The notes under the pieces: generated by a model
Databases searched by the model: none
Told to the model about the DNA's origin: nothing
The model's input: only the letters and a program-made list of their open reading frames with translations
Shown: positions 9,074 to 18,393 of the stretch, piece by piece
Numbering within the stretch: position 1 is the stretch's first letter
How the letters are laid out: the number at the start of each line of letters is the position of its first letter
Source of the DNA: Rhizobium sp. CC-YZS058
Lineage (GTDB): Bacteria; Pseudomonadota; Alphaproteobacteria; Rhizobiales; Rhizobiaceae
Assembly (NCBI RefSeq): GCF_034720595.1
Contig: NZ_JAYESJ010000003.1
Span: forward strand, 317,967 to 381,966
Reading direction: 5' to 3'
Length of the DNA stretch: 64,000 nucleotides
Position numbers and translations under genes: made by a program

Positions 9074-9505
9074 ATGGTCCAGCATGTCCTCCGCTTTGTC
9101 ATCCTCAGCCTGCTTGTCCTCACCTGTGTGCTGCCAGGGCCGCGCGCAGCACTGGCGGACAAGGGCAGCGGCCACGGGGGCGGGGGCAGCGACGGGAGCG
9201 GCGGCGGTCGTGGCGGTGATCATGGTGGAGGATCGAACGGGAGATCGGATGGGCACTCGGATCGGGGTGGGTCTGGCTCTCGCGACGATGAGGATCACGG
9301 CCCGGGGAAATCAGGTCGCAGTGACAGCGATCGCGGCGATGACGGGCGGGAGCGCGACCGAAACGACGACCAGACGCAGGAAAGCCGCTCCTACAAGGGC
9401 GGCTGGCGCGAGCGCATCGAGAATGGAAGCTACGAGGTCTTCGATCCCGCCGGACGCCTCGTCATCCGCCGACCGGTGACCCTTCGCGATTATCTGCGGT
9501 TCTGA
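9074..9505 (+). CDS. Small secreted Gly/Asp/Arg-rich protein
   Basis: A 143-residue protein of unknown function. Residues 1-28 are a signal peptide (a long hydrophobic run ending in ALA). Residues 30-100 are almost only Gly, Ser, Asp, Arg and His and are probably disordered. The last 35 residues are ordinary sequence (WRERIENGSYEVFDPAG, then VIRRPVTLRDYLRF) and look like the conserved part. This tail resembles that of small exported rhizobial proteins of unknown role, recalled from memory. The start is the ATG that begins the hydrophobic segment; an in-frame ATG at 9047 is also possible. Its neighbour upstream is the RKGR/DD repeat protein, and the two may belong to one envelope or matrix function. 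Confidence 0.6.
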   Translation: MVQHVLRFVILSLLVLTCVLPGPRAALADKGSGHGGGGSDGSGGGRGGDHGGGSNGRSDGHSDRGGSGSRDDEDHGPGKSGRSDSDRGDDGRERDRNDDQTQESRSYKGGWRERIENGSYEVFDPAGRLVIRRPVTLRDYLRF

Positions 9506-9664
9506 GCTTAGTGTTTCCGAGACGCGGACCTGCCGCCATCGCGCTCCATTCAAAGATCTGCCCGCCGGTTGATGATCTCGCTCGTAAAGACGTCGGCTTA
9601 TCCTAAACAAATTGTTGAGAAGTCTAATGTAGAAAGAGTCAAAACATGGGACCGTGACGCGGCT

Positions 9665-11389
9665 ATGCTCAGTTTAGACCTCACCGAATACCCTTGCCAT
9701 CTGACATCCGAACCGCCGATGTCCAGCGCCTCCGGTGCCAGCGACGACCGTTCCGCCTGGACGGCGCGCGAGTGGTTTGCGGAGTGTTGTCGGCTGGACG
9801 ACCTGGAAGCGCCCGTCGAGCAGGTGGTCGCCGCAGGCGAAAAGGGCCGGTGGATTGCGCGCGCCGGGCTTGACCATGCCGCAGTTATCGAGGGGACGGT
9901 GCTGATCGCCGGCAGCTACGCCAACCGGGGGCTTTATGCGGATGCGGTGCGGATCATGGCCGAGGAGGTCGATGGTCTGCCACTCTGCACCGATCGGTCG
10001 CAGGTGGCGGGGTTCCTCGGTGCGTTTGCCTCAAGCCTCGGCAACGTCGGGGATTATGTGCGGGCCATCCGATACTACGAGGAAGCCATCGCCACCCTGG
10101 ACACCACGCTTTCGGACGACCCCGTCATCAAGGGTCGCGTCTTCGGCAACTACCTCGAACTGCTCATCAAACTGGACCGGGCGGCGGATGCGGACGCGTT
10201 CGCGTCGATCTTCCGAGAGACGCGGGAGCGCATTCCGGACGATGTCCTGAAGCCGTTTCGGACCTGTTACAGCTGTGTGATCCTGACGCTCGTTGCCGTC
10301 GATCGGATGATGGCCGCGATGCGCACAGCTGTGCCCGACCTTGCCGGGATCGAGGATGCGCTGACGATGACGGAGGAGAGCCTGCGGGTCGCCAGAGACG
10401 CCGCGCCCGCCTCGGTTGCCTTGGTCCAGGTGGCGCGTTCGCTCTGCCTGCTGCTTCTGGCCAGGGACGACCCGGAGGGTGAGGCGATGCTGGCCGGCAG
10501 CGACCGCGGTTCCTATGCGGATGCCGGCTCGCTGATGATTCAGGCGGTCATCCGATGGGCTGCCCTCGAACTCGGCCGCTCTAGCAGGCCTGAGCGCGCG
10601 CGGCGCATTCTCGAGCTTGTCGCGCCATCGTCCGACATTGGCCAGGGCAATGCGCCAGATCTGCGCTGGTATGTCGTCTCGGCCGAGATCAACGAGAAGG
10701 CGGGCGACTTTGCGGCGGCCTGCGCGGATTATCGCGCTCACCTTGCGGCCTTGGAGCGGTCCCAGGCGACGATCCTGTCGTTGCGCAGCGAAATTGCAGA
10801 TGTCGTCGGACATGCCGAGGAGGCGCGCCGGCAGGCGCATCGGGCACGGGAGAAGGCCGTTGCGCTGCAGCAGCGCAACAGCGAGCTCGCCGATGATCAT
10901 GCGCGCATGACACGAATGGCACGGACGGATCCGCTTACAGCTGTCGGCAATCGCCGCGCGCTGATGGAGGTGGTGGAGCAGCTGTCGGCCGAGAGCGAAC
11001 GTGACACCCATCTTCTGGTGGTTGTCGACATCGATCATTTCAAGGCCGTCAACGATCTCTTCTCTCATCAGGTGGGGGACGAGGTCATTGCCCTGGTTGC
11101 CCGGATCCTCGACAGCCGCATCCGCCGGGCCGACAGCCTGTTCCGGTTTGGCGGGGAGGAGTTCGTCGTCCTTCTCAAGAGCATCGCCTCTCTCGAGCGC
11201 GTGGAGTCGTGGCGCTCGGCGATCGAACGCTACGACTGGTCGACCGTTGCTGCCGAGCTGAGGGTGACCGCGAGCTTCGGCGTCTCGACATGGCAAGAGG
11301 ACGAACCGTTCGACAGTGCTTTCCAACGTGCCGACCAAAGCCTCTACAAAGCTAAGAAAACCGGACGCAACCGCGTCGTCTTCAGCTAA
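9665..11389 (+). CDS. Diguanylate cyclase with N-terminal helical-repeat sensor region
   Basis: A cytosolic GGDEF enzyme of about 574 residues that should make cyclic di-GMP from two GTP. The N-terminal 370 residues are helical and TPR-like, with no membrane segment. A coiled coil at about 385-440 leads into the GGDEF domain (RTDPLTAVGNRRAL, DIDHFKAVND). The active-site loop is GGEEF at 496-500, a functional variant. RRAD sits five residues before it, so the RxxD inhibitory I-site is intact and product feedback is expected. Start is uncertain: ATGs at 9665 and 9719 and an upstream in-frame start at 9569 all lack a strong ribosome-binding site. Cyclic di-GMP could control the polysaccharide genes to the left (inference). 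Confidence 0.87.
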   Translation: MLSLDLTEYPCHLTSEPPMSSASGASDDRSAWTAREWFAECCRLDDLEAPVEQVVAAGEKGRWIARAGLDHAAVIEGTVLIAGSYANRGLYADAVRIMAEEVDGLPLCTDRSQVAGFLGAFASSLGNVGDYVRAIRYYEEAIATLDTTLSDDPVIKGRVFGNYLELLIKLDRAADADAFASIFRETRERIPDDVLKPFRTCYSCVILTLVAVDRMMAAMRTAVPDLAGIEDALTMTEESLRVARDAAPASVALVQVARSLCLLLLARDDPEGEAMLAGSDRGSYADAGSLMIQAVIRWAALELGRSSRPERARRILELVAPSSDIGQGNAPDLRWYVVSAEINEKAGDFAAACADYRAHLAALERSQATILSLRSEIADVVGHAEEARRQAHRAREKAVALQQRNSELADDHARMTRMARTDPLTAVGNRRALMEVVEQLSAESERDTHLLVVVDIDHFKAVNDLFSHQVGDEVIALVARILDSRIRRADSLFRFGGEEFVVLLKSIASLERVESWRSAIERYDWSTVAAELRVTASFGVSTWQEDEPFDSAFQRADQSLYKAKKTGRNRVVFS

Positions 11390-11445
11390 GGTGCTCACAC
11401 CAATCGGGTCGTAGGCCGAGGGCTAGGTTTTCTTTCACCGCAGAA

Positions 11446-12111
11446 TTACGCCTTGCGGGACTCCTTGAGCAGGATCGCAGCCTCGGTCCGGTTGCGGACG
11501 TTCAGCTTTTGCAGGATGCGCGTCATGTGGTGCTTGATCGTCTTTTCCTGCAGGTCGATCCGGCGTGCCACTTCCTTGTTGCTGTTGCCGCTGGCAACCA
11601 GTCGCAAAATCTCTTCCTCCCGGCGGGTGAGCGTCTGCAACGGATCGGTGGTCTCCTCCGCCCGTTCCGGGGAGCGCGGGCCCTCCGTGCGCAGCTCGGT
11701 CAGGATCCGGGCTGCGAGCGTCGGCGAGACGTAGCTTTCGCCGTTCATCGCGCCGCGGACGACCTCCACCAGCGCGGCGGCTCCGACGCCCTTGAGGACG
11801 TAGCCGCGCGCGCCGCTTTTGAGCGCCCGTAAAACGTCGTCATCATCTTCGGAGGCGGTCAGGACAAGGACCTTTGCGTCCGGCGACTGATCCCGGATGG
11901 CGGCGAGCGCGCTATGGCCGCCGCCCGGCATCGACAGATCGAGCAGGACGACATCGGGCTTCATCGCCCGGTCGAGACGCACGGCATCCTCCGCCGAAGC
12001 GCCTTCGCCGCAGACCTCGAAGTCCGGCTGGCCGGACAGGCTGCGGGCCACGCCTTCCCGGAACAGAGGATGATCGTCGACGACGAGGATGCGGATCTTG
12101 GTGTCGGTCAT
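11446..12111 (-). CDS. NarL/FixJ-type response regulator
   Basis: A 221-residue two-domain regulator. The receiver domain (about 6-122) has the acidic pair Asp12-Asp13, the phosphoacceptor Asp58 in VVLLDLSMPGG, Thr85 in VLTAS and Lys107 in YVLKG. A linker leads to a LuxR-type helix-turn-helix at about 160-215 (LTRREEEILRLVASG, then EKTIKHHMTRILQKL). Its ATG overlaps the stop of the sensor kinase gene by four bases, so the two form a cognate pair translated together. Target genes are not visible. It lies tail to tail with the diguanylate cyclase gene. Confidence 0.92.
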   Translation of the reverse strand: MTDTKIRILVVDDHPLFREGVARSLSGQPDFEVCGEGASAEDAVRLDRAMKPDVVLLDLSMPGGGHSALAAIRDQSPDAKVLVLTASEDDDDVLRALKSGARGYVLKGVGAAALVEVVRGAMNGESYVSPTLAARILTELRTEGPRSPERAEETTDPLQTLTRREEEILRLVASGNSNKEVARRIDLQEKTIKHHMTRILQKLNVRNRTEAAILLKESRKA

Positions 12112-13487
12112 GAGCTTTTCCTTGGCAGATGCATGGTCAGCCGCGCGCCCTGTCCCGGCGCCGCGTCGATCTCCAGCCGGCCGCCGAGCGTGGCGATCCG
12201 TTCCTTGAGCCCGATCAGGCCCAGGCCCTCGCCGGGTTGCGACGGGTCGAAGCCGGGTCCCTCGTCGGCAACCGTCACGGCAAGATCCTCTTGCCTTGTT
12301 TCGACCCTGACCGTCTGGCGCTTGCCCTCGGCGTGGTGGGCCGCATTGTTCAGCGCCTCCTGCAGGAAGCGATAGGTGCAGATCTTTTCGGCCTGGGAAA
12401 GAACGGGCAGGGTGGCGGGTCGTTGCAGCGCGACGGGTGTGCCGGTGCGTGTCTCATGCGCGGAAACGGCGCGCTCAATCGTCTCGGCCGTCGACAGGCC
12501 GGCCAGCTCGGGAAGGGTCAGGCCGCGGCAGATGTTGCGGATATCGCGCATCGCCTCGGTCAGCGCATCCTTCACCCGTTCGGCTTCGCCCGGTTCCGCC
12601 TGGCCCTCCGCCACAGCGCCGAGGCGAAGCGAGGCGAAGGCGAGGAGCTGCGCTGGCCCATCATGGAGCTCCGCCGAAATTCGGCGAAGGTAACGTTCGT
12701 TCAGATCTGCGGAGCGGCGCGTCGCCTGCTCCACGCGGCCGTGCAGCGCGGCGTTCTGCTTAAGCAGCGTCGAAAGCGTTTCGACCTTGTCGTTGAGTTC
12801 GGCGCGCTGCGAGACGATCAGGCGGCTGCCGCGCGCCACGATGCCATAGAGCATGGCAAGCATGGCGATCGTCACCGTGGCGACGACCAGCCAGCTCTGC
12901 AACTGGGCGAGGTTGAGCTCCCGCCGCAGATCCTGAGCCGCCTCATAAAACTCCGCGACGGCGATGATGCGGCCTGACCATGGCTCGCGGATGGGGCTGT
13001 AGATCTCCAGAAGCGGAATCCCGCTCTGGCTTTCCAGCCGATTTTCTTCCTCGTCCAGATGTTCGAACTCGGCGTGGATCCGCCCCGCTCCCGCTTCCGA
13101 CAGGCCTTCCGTCATGGGGAAGCGTTTGCCGACCAAGCTCTCTTCGTTGCTGAAGACGATCGTACCGTCCGGCGTCCAGATCTTGAAGGAGAACATCTTC
13201 TGGCTGAGCACGCCCTGGCTCAGCGTCTCGCGCAGGGCAAGCTTGGCGCCCTCCGTCAGTTCGTGCGATTGCGCCATGTCCTGGGTGAGAGGCGCGATGA
13301 TGCTGTCGACATAGAGCGCGGTTGCCGCCGCCGCATTGTGCGTCACCGCTTCCTCGATGCGGGTGCTGACCCAGAAGCCGATCGCCCCCATGCCGAAGAG
13401 AAGAACGAGGGCCGCGGCAAGCACGAATTGCCGCGCCAGGCTGGGGCTCTGCCCGGCAGACCGCGCCCCGTCTTGTCCCTCACTCAT
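12108..13487 (-). CDS. Sensor histidine kinase (DegS/NarX, HisKA_3 type)
   Basis: A membrane sensor kinase of about 459 residues, partner of the response regulator that overlaps it by four bases. Two membrane helices (about residues 20-39 and 197-217) bracket a periplasmic region of roughly 155 residues with a PAS/cache-like stretch (FKIWTPDGTIVFSNE). After a coiled-coil linker comes RRISAELHDGPAQLL, with phospho-His at about 275. The catalytic domain has the N-box FLQEALNNAAHHAEG and the G-boxes DEGPGFDP and GLGLIGLKERI. An in-frame ATG seven codons upstream (13508) is possible; the one used has an AAGG-like site at usual spacing. The signal sensed is unknown. Confidence 0.9.
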   Translation of the reverse strand: MSEGQDGARSAGQSPSLARQFVLAAALVLLFGMGAIGFWVSTRIEEAVTHNAAAATALYVDSIIAPLTQDMAQSHELTEGAKLALRETLSQGVLSQKMFSFKIWTPDGTIVFSNEESLVGKRFPMTEGLSEAGAGRIHAEFEHLDEEENRLESQSGIPLLEIYSPIREPWSGRIIAVAEFYEAAQDLRRELNLAQLQSWLVVATVTIAMLAMLYGIVARGSRLIVSQRAELNDKVETLSTLLKQNAALHGRVEQATRRSADLNERYLRRISAELHDGPAQLLAFASLRLGAVAEGQAEPGEAERVKDALTEAMRDIRNICRGLTLPELAGLSTAETIERAVSAHETRTGTPVALQRPATLPVLSQAEKICTYRFLQEALNNAAHHAEGKRQTVRVETRQEDLAVTVADEGPGFDPSQPGEGLGLIGLKERIATLGGRLEIDAAPGQGARLTMHLPRKSS

Positions 13488-13616
13488 CGCCCGCTGCCTT
13501 CGCGCCATGCGTCATTCTAGGCTAACGAAACGCCGGTCGGAAGACGGACGAAGGTCTGATCGTGTCTCGGACCCTCTCCGTCTCCACGCCGCGCGAGGAC
13601 GGGGACGCTCGATGCC

Positions 13617-14936
13617 TCAGGCGTAGGCGCGCAGCAGGGCGGGAAGCGGCAGGCGCGCCTGCAGCTTCACGGCGAGGAGCGCCAGGCCGCCGATCTTGCG
13701 CTGCAGGAACAGAAGATCGGGCGCGGGCAGGCTGAGCATCGACCGATCCGAAAAGAGCGGCAGCGCCCGCTCGCGCGCATCGGCAAGAGCGCCGCGATCG
13801 CCGAAATCGACGAGGCCGTTTGGCGCATGGAGAAATTGCTCGAGTGCAATGCCGACGATGCTGGCGAGCAGAGCGTCGTGGACGCGGTCCTGCGCCGGCG
13901 AGAGGAAGCCGAGATGGCGCAGGGCATCGCGGACCGCGCGCACCTCCCCCTGCATCGCAGCGTGAAGCAGGCGGCGATAGGACGCAGCGCTCTCCGGCGC
14001 AACGGGGCGAACAGCGCCGAAGTCGAGCAGCACGATCCGTCCGTCCTCCGGCCGCCAAAGATAGTTCGCGAAATTGGGATCGGTCTGCATGCGACCGAAG
14101 ACGAAGAGTTCTTTCAGCGTCAGATCGGCAAGCGCCGTCATCGCCCGATCGCGCGCGTCCTGCGAGGCCGAGGCGAGTGTTTCGAGCGGCCGGCCCTCGG
14201 CGAAACTCATCGGCAGAATGTTCGGCGTCAGAAGATCGTCGATCGGGGTGGGCATAACGAAGCGGGAGTCGTTCTGGAGCAGGGCGGCGAATGCGCGCAT
14301 CTGCTCGGCCTCGCGCAGGTAGTCGGCCTCCTCATGCAGCTGCCGCTCGGCTTCGCGCAAGTGGGGGGTGATGTCGAGCTGCGGCGGGACAAAGGACGTC
14401 ATCCTGAGGAGTGTGGCGACATTGTTGATGTCGGAGTCGATGCTTGCCGCGATGCCGGGAAACTGGACCTTGACGGCGAGCGGGCGGCCATCGGCAAGCA
14501 CAGCGCGATGCACCTGGCCGATGGAGGCTGCGGCCATCGGCTTCATGTCGAAGGTCTGGAATCGCTGACGCCAGTCGTGCCCCCAGCCGCGCGCGAGAGT
14601 GGCGACAAGCTGATGCGCCGGCATAGTATGCGCGCTGTTGCGCAGCTGCGCGAAGATCGCCTGGATCTCGGGCGGTAGCAGCTCGTCCGGCTCCAGCGAG
14701 ATCATCTGTCCGAGCTTCATCGCGGCACCGCGCATGCGCGACAGCTGCTCGGCGGTCTTGCGCGCATTGGACGGCGTCAGGATCAGGTCCCGCAGATGCG
14801 GGCGCTCGCCCCTGGCAAGCCGGCTCGCTCCCTCCGCTGCCATGCCGACGGCAATGCCGCCGGCGATCTGGCCAAGAGCGGCCAGCCGGCCGAGCCGCGT
14901 GCCCGGCACCTTCCGCGCGCGGTCGGGGCCGCTCAT
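13617..14936 (-). CDS. ABC1 (COQ8/ADCK3-like) atypical kinase family protein
   Basis: A 439-residue member of the ABC1/UbiB atypical kinase family. It is closer to mitochondrial COQ8/ADCK3 than to E. coli UbiB: KLGQ motif at 74-77, AAASIGQVH alanine-rich loop, VKVQFPGI with the ATP-contacting lysine, MQTDPNFANYL (the COQ8-type MQTDPN motif in place of HADMHPGN) and DFG in LLDFGAVR. COQ8 proteins have ATPase activity and support the ubiquinone biosynthesis complex; the same role here is inferred. The start is the ATG that overlaps the DCC gene stop by four bases. The long open frame upstream (to 15302) is the DCC gene read in another frame. Expected at the membrane face. Confidence 0.82.
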   Translation of the reverse strand: MSGPDRARKVPGTRLGRLAALGQIAGGIAVGMAAEGASRLARGERPHLRDLILTPSNARKTAEQLSRMRGAAMKLGQMISLEPDELLPPEIQAIFAQLRNSAHTMPAHQLVATLARGWGHDWRQRFQTFDMKPMAAASIGQVHRAVLADGRPLAVKVQFPGIAASIDSDINNVATLLRMTSFVPPQLDITPHLREAERQLHEEADYLREAEQMRAFAALLQNDSRFVMPTPIDDLLTPNILPMSFAEGRPLETLASASQDARDRAMTALADLTLKELFVFGRMQTDPNFANYLWRPEDGRIVLLDFGAVRPVAPESAASYRRLLHAAMQGEVRAVRDALRHLGFLSPAQDRVHDALLASIVGIALEQFLHAPNGLVDFGDRGALADARERALPLFSDRSMLSLPAPDLLFLQRKIGGLALLAVKLQARLPLPALLRAYA

Positions 14937-15277
14937 GCGAAAAGCCTCTGCAGGCGCGGGCGAAGCCGGAGGAAGACCCGGTAGCCGGCCTCGAACAGCG
15001 GGCGGAAGACCGGCAGATCGGCGATCAGGCCCAGCGGGCGGAGAAGAGGGATGGCGCGCCACATGGCCGCGAAGGCGCGGGCGCCGGAAAGCAAGGTTCC
15101 CTTCTCCAGGGCATGGAAGCGGGCGAGGAGCTCGGCCCGATCGATCGGACAGGAAGCGTCGCCGTTCGCCACGTCCACGAACGCGATGGCGCGCCGACGA
15201 TCGAGCCGCCGCATCATGGCGATCTCGCGGCGGCAGAGCGGGCAGCTTCCATCGAAAAACACCGTCACATGCGTCAT
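14933..15277 (-). CDS. DCC-family (DUF393) thiol-disulfide oxidoreductase-like protein
   Basis: A 114-residue DUF393 protein. The family mark DGSCPLC lies at 9-15, with the CxxC pair Cys12-Cys15 expected to be redox-active, as in thioredoxin-like folds. No signal peptide is visible. Its stop overlaps the ATG of the COQ8-like gene, so the two are translated together and may act in the same quinone or membrane redox process (inference from coupling only). The ribosome-binding site is weak. Most of the family is uncharacterised. Confidence 0.8.
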   Translation of the reverse strand: MTHVTVFFDGSCPLCRREIAMMRRLDRRRAIAFVDVANGDASCPIDRAELLARFHALEKGTLLSGARAFAAMWRAIPLLRPLGLIADLPVFRPLFEAGYRVFLRLRPRLQRLFA

Positions 15278-15481
15278 GTTCGCCAGTCTCTTTGCAGGTC
15301 ACGCCATCCAGCCAGGCAGAGTGCCCTCGGCACCGCGATCATGAAGGGTACGGCGGCACCGACGTTCTGGATCAGCGGGCCAGCGCCGGGCCGACTGTAG
15401 CGCCGCCTGCGCGGCTTCGACCTGCCACCCATCTTGCAAAGTCGCGAGCCCGCATCATGTTCCGGACAAGAGGAGGAGAGC

Positions 15482-15988
15482 ATGGCCCAGCTTCCGCATC
15501 CCGTTCCCGATCCCTGCCAGCCTGGGCAGGAAAGCGTCTGGTCGTTTCCACGACCAAGCATCGCTCAGCCGGTGCGCAATCATCTCAAGATCATCTTCGA
15601 CGGACGTGTGCTGGCCGAAACGTCGGCCGGAATCAGGACAATCGAAACCAGCCACCCGCCGACCTATTATTTCCCGCCGACGGACGTCGACCTGACCTGC
15701 CTGCGGGAGAGCAGCAGCACCTCCTTCTGCGAATGGAAGGGGCAGGCGCGCTATTTCGATGTCGTCTCGCACGGCAAGACGAGCCGGAATGCCGCCTGGT
15801 CCTATCCCCGGCCGACACCCGATTTCGAGGCGATCCGCGACTATATCGCCTTCTACCCGCAGCACATGGACCAATGTCTTGTGGATGGGGAGATCGTTAT
15901 TCCACAGGCCGGACAGTTCTATGGCGGCTGGATCACCTCTACGCTCGCCGGCCCCTTCAAGGGGACGCCCGGAACCGAACGGTGGTAG
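15482..15988 (+). CDS. DUF427 domain protein
   Basis: A 168-residue soluble protein with one DUF427 domain, a small all-beta fold of unknown biochemical role. Recognisable family stretches are the central PPTYYFPPTDVDL block followed by CEWKGQARYFDV, and AWSYPRPTPDFEAIRDYIAFYP near the C-terminus. GAGGAGGAGAGC lies directly before the ATG and rejects the longer in-frame start at 15434. It stands alone on its strand, facing the hydrolase operon tail to tail, and nothing around it suggests a pathway. Confidence 0.82.
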   Translation: MAQLPHPVPDPCQPGQESVWSFPRPSIAQPVRNHLKIIFDGRVLAETSAGIRTIETSHPPTYYFPPTDVDLTCLRESSSTSFCEWKGQARYFDVVSHGKTSRNAAWSYPRPTPDFEAIRDYIAFYPQHMDQCLVDGEIVIPQAGQFYGGWITSTLAGPFKGTPGTERW

Positions 15989-16063
15989 GCGGCCAGGCAG
16001 GGGGCTGACGGCCGGACCTTGCAAGGCGAGGCTGTGCCTCACACCGACATGGGGAACGCCTCT

Positions 16064-16882
16064 TCAGGTCCGGGCGATCATCCCCTGCAGAGCCCGGCTG
16101 AGCGCATTGCCCGGAATGCCGAGCTTCAGCACGCTGCTCATATGGTTTTCGCCCGCGATGGTCTGTGCCTGCACGGCCAGCCCCTGGGTGCGAAGGTGAT
16201 CGGCGAAGCGGTTCGCCTGATCATGAAAAGGCGCCGTCTCGTCGCCGCCGACAAGAATGGTGGTGCGGCAGGTCGGATCATGGTCCTGCGTCAAGGGCGT
16301 GAAACGCGCGACCTCCTCATCCGTCAGGCCGATTTCCTCTTGCAGAAAGGAATGCTGCAGCGGTTTGAGATCATAGAGACCGCCGAGGAGGAGCGCGTTC
16401 CGGAAAGCCGGTCGCTCCTGCTCCGCATGGAGGAGGAAGGTCGCGAGATGCGCCCCGGCGGAATGGCCGCTGACGCTCAGGCGCGCCGGGTCGCCGCCGA
16501 AATCGGCGATGTGCGCGCGGATCCAGTCCGCCGCGTTTCGCGTCTGGCTGACGAGCGTGGCAAGCCTTTCGCCGGGCATCAAGGCGTAATCGAGAATCAC
16601 GGCGATGGCGCCGGCCGCAGTGATGCTCTCGGCCATCATCGCGTAGTCTCGCTTCGAGAACATCCGCCAATAGCCGCCGTGGATGAAGAGGTGGACCGGC
16701 AGTCCTTGTCTCGGCCCGGGCGGAAAGAACAGGTCGACCGTCTCGGCCTCACCGGGTCCATAGGCAAGGTCTGCGACCATCGGCACCGCTTGCCGCGCCG
16801 CCGCGCTTCGCCGGCGTATCTCGTCGACGATGGCGTCGAAGTCGGCGACGTGGCTGCGGATGTGGAACGGATCAGGCTGCAC
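16064..16882 (-). CDS. Alpha/beta hydrolase (arylformamidase/carboxylesterase-like)
   Basis: A 272-residue alpha/beta hydrolase. The HGGYW oxyanion-hole motif (68-72) and the nucleophile elbow GHSAG (139-143, Ser141) resemble kynurenine-formamidase-like and HSL-type esterases. The catalytic His is likely in GENHMSS near 245. No signal peptide. The GTG start lies eight bases after the aldehyde dehydrogenase stop and leaves no overlap; the frame is open further upstream but there it runs inside the dehydrogenase gene. It is the last gene of a three-gene unit with an iron alcohol dehydrogenase and a semialdehyde dehydrogenase, so it may open an ester, lactone or amide that feeds those enzymes (inference). 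Confidence 0.78.
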   Translation of the reverse strand: MQPDPFHIRSHVADFDAIVDEIRRRSAAARQAVPMVADLAYGPGEAETVDLFFPPGPRQGLPVHLFIHGGYWRMFSKRDYAMMAESITAAGAIAVILDYALMPGERLATLVSQTRNAADWIRAHIADFGGDPARLSVSGHSAGAHLATFLLHAEQERPAFRNALLLGGLYDLKPLQHSFLQEEIGLTDEEVARFTPLTQDHDPTCRTTILVGGDETAPFHDQANRFADHLRTQGLAVQAQTIAGENHMSSVLKLGIPGNALSRALQGMIART

Positions 16883-16890
16883 GGCCGGGC

Positions 16891-18378
16891 TCAGAAGCTG
16901 GTCGCGATATATTTGGCTTCCATGAACTCGGCGATGCCATGGTGCTGGCCCCCCTCGCGGCCGAGGCCGCTCTGCTTGACGCCACCGAAGGGGGCGGCCG
17001 GATCGGACACGAGGCCGCGATTGAGCCCGATCATGCCGGCATCGACGCGGGAGGAAACCCGCAGGCCCCGCCCGACATCGCGGGTGTAGATATAGGCGGC
17101 CAGCCCGTATTCCGTGTCGTTGGCGAGATCGATCACCTCGGACTCGTCGGTGAAGCGATAGAGCGGCGCGACCGGACCGAAGATCTCCTCGCGCGCCATC
17201 AGCGACTCCCGGTCGACATCGACAAGCACCGTCGGCGGATAGAAGAAACCGGCTCCATCCGAAGGCGCGCCGCCGCACAGCGCCCTTGCGCCCCTCTGCC
17301 TGGCATCCTCCACCAGCCGATCGATCTTCTCCACCGCCTTGCGTGTGATCATCGGTCCACACTCCGTCTGCTCGGAGGCGCCGGCGCCGATTGAGAGCGC
17401 CTGCATCCGGCGGGTCAGGGCAGCGGCGAAGGCGTCATAGATGCCGTCCTGGACGAAAATGCGGTTTGCGGCCGTGCAGGCCTCGCCGGCATTGCGCATC
17501 TTGGCGATCATCGCTCCATCGAGTGCGGCCTCCAGGTCCGCATCGTCGAACACGATGAAGGGCGCGTTGCCGCCAAGTTCCATCGAACAGGAAATGACAT
17601 GCTTCGACGCTTCGGCCAAGAGCGCGCGGCCGACGCCGGTGGAGCCGGTGAAGGAGAGTTTGCGCACGCGCGGATCGGCCAGGATGGCGGCGGTCATGCT
17701 GCCCGGATCGCTCGTCGTCAGCACGTTGACGACGCCGGCCGGCACGCCCGCCTCTTCATAAAGCGCGGCCAGCGCATAGGCGGTCAGCGGCGTTTCGCTT
17801 GCCGGCTTCAGGATGACCGTGCAACCGGCGGCAAGGGCCGGCGCGATCTTGCGGGTCGCCATGGCGGCCGGGAAGTTCCAGGGCGTGATCAGCAGGCAGA
17901 TGCCGATCGGCTGGTAATCGACGATGATCCTGTTCGTGCCGGCCGGGGCAAGCGCGAACTCGCCGCTGATGCGCACCGCCTCTTCCGCGTTCCAGCGGAA
18001 GAACTCGGCGGCATAGGCGACCTCGCCGCGCGCGTCCTTGAGCGCCTTGCCGTTTTCCATCGAGATCAGCTGCGCCAGCATCTCGGCCCGCTCGACCATC
18101 AGTTCGAAGCAGCGACGCAGGATTTCCGATCGCTTGCGGGGCGGGGTGTCGCGCCAGAGAGGCGCTGCCAAGGCAGCGGCCTCCACGGCTTTGGCCACCT
18201 CGTCCGGGCCCGCATCCGCTACGTGAGCGAGCACGGCTTCCGTCGAGGGATCGACGACGGCGATCGCGCGGCCCGTGCTGGACGGGGTCCATTGCCCGCC
18301 GATGAAGAGACCGCGCGACGCAGCGGCAAGGTCGGGCAAGGCGTGGTCGGCCTGGAGACGGGCATGGGCGAGGGTCAT
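16891..18378 (-). CDS. Aldehyde dehydrogenase, succinate-semialdehyde dehydrogenase type
   Basis: A 495-residue NAD(P)-dependent aldehyde dehydrogenase of the GabD/SSADH branch. It shows TPWNFPAAM for cofactor binding, [20 protein letters not shown] with the general-base Glu267, and the nucleophile Cys301 in [11 protein letters not shown]. The ATG used follows an AGGA site; a TTG two codons earlier is less likely. It lies 15 bases after the iron alcohol dehydrogenase gene and eight before the hydrolase gene on the same strand. Alcohol dehydrogenase then aldehyde dehydrogenase suggests oxidation of a hydroxy acid or alcohol to the carboxylate. Semialdehyde specificity is inferred from family only. 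Confidence 0.86.
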   Translation of the reverse strand: MTLAHARLQADHALPDLAAASRGLFIGGQWTPSSTGRAIAVVDPSTEAVLAHVADAGPDEVAKAVEAAALAAPLWRDTPPRKRSEILRRCFELMVERAEMLAQLISMENGKALKDARGEVAYAAEFFRWNAEEAVRISGEFALAPAGTNRIIVDYQPIGICLLITPWNFPAAMATRKIAPALAAGCTVILKPASETPLTAYALAALYEEAGVPAGVVNVLTTSDPGSMTAAILADPRVRKLSFTGSTGVGRALLAEASKHVISCSMELGGNAPFIVFDDADLEAALDGAMIAKMRNAGEACTAANRIFVQDGIYDAFAAALTRRMQALSIGAGASEQTECGPMITRKAVEKIDRLVEDARQRGARALCGGAPSDGAGFFYPPTVLVDVDRESLMAREEIFGPVAPLYRFTDESEVIDLANDTEYGLAAYIYTRDVGRGLRVSSRVDAGMIGLNRGLVSDPAAPFGGVKQSGLGREGGQHHGIAEFMEAKYIATSF

Positions 18379-18393
18379 GGTCAATCGTCCTGA

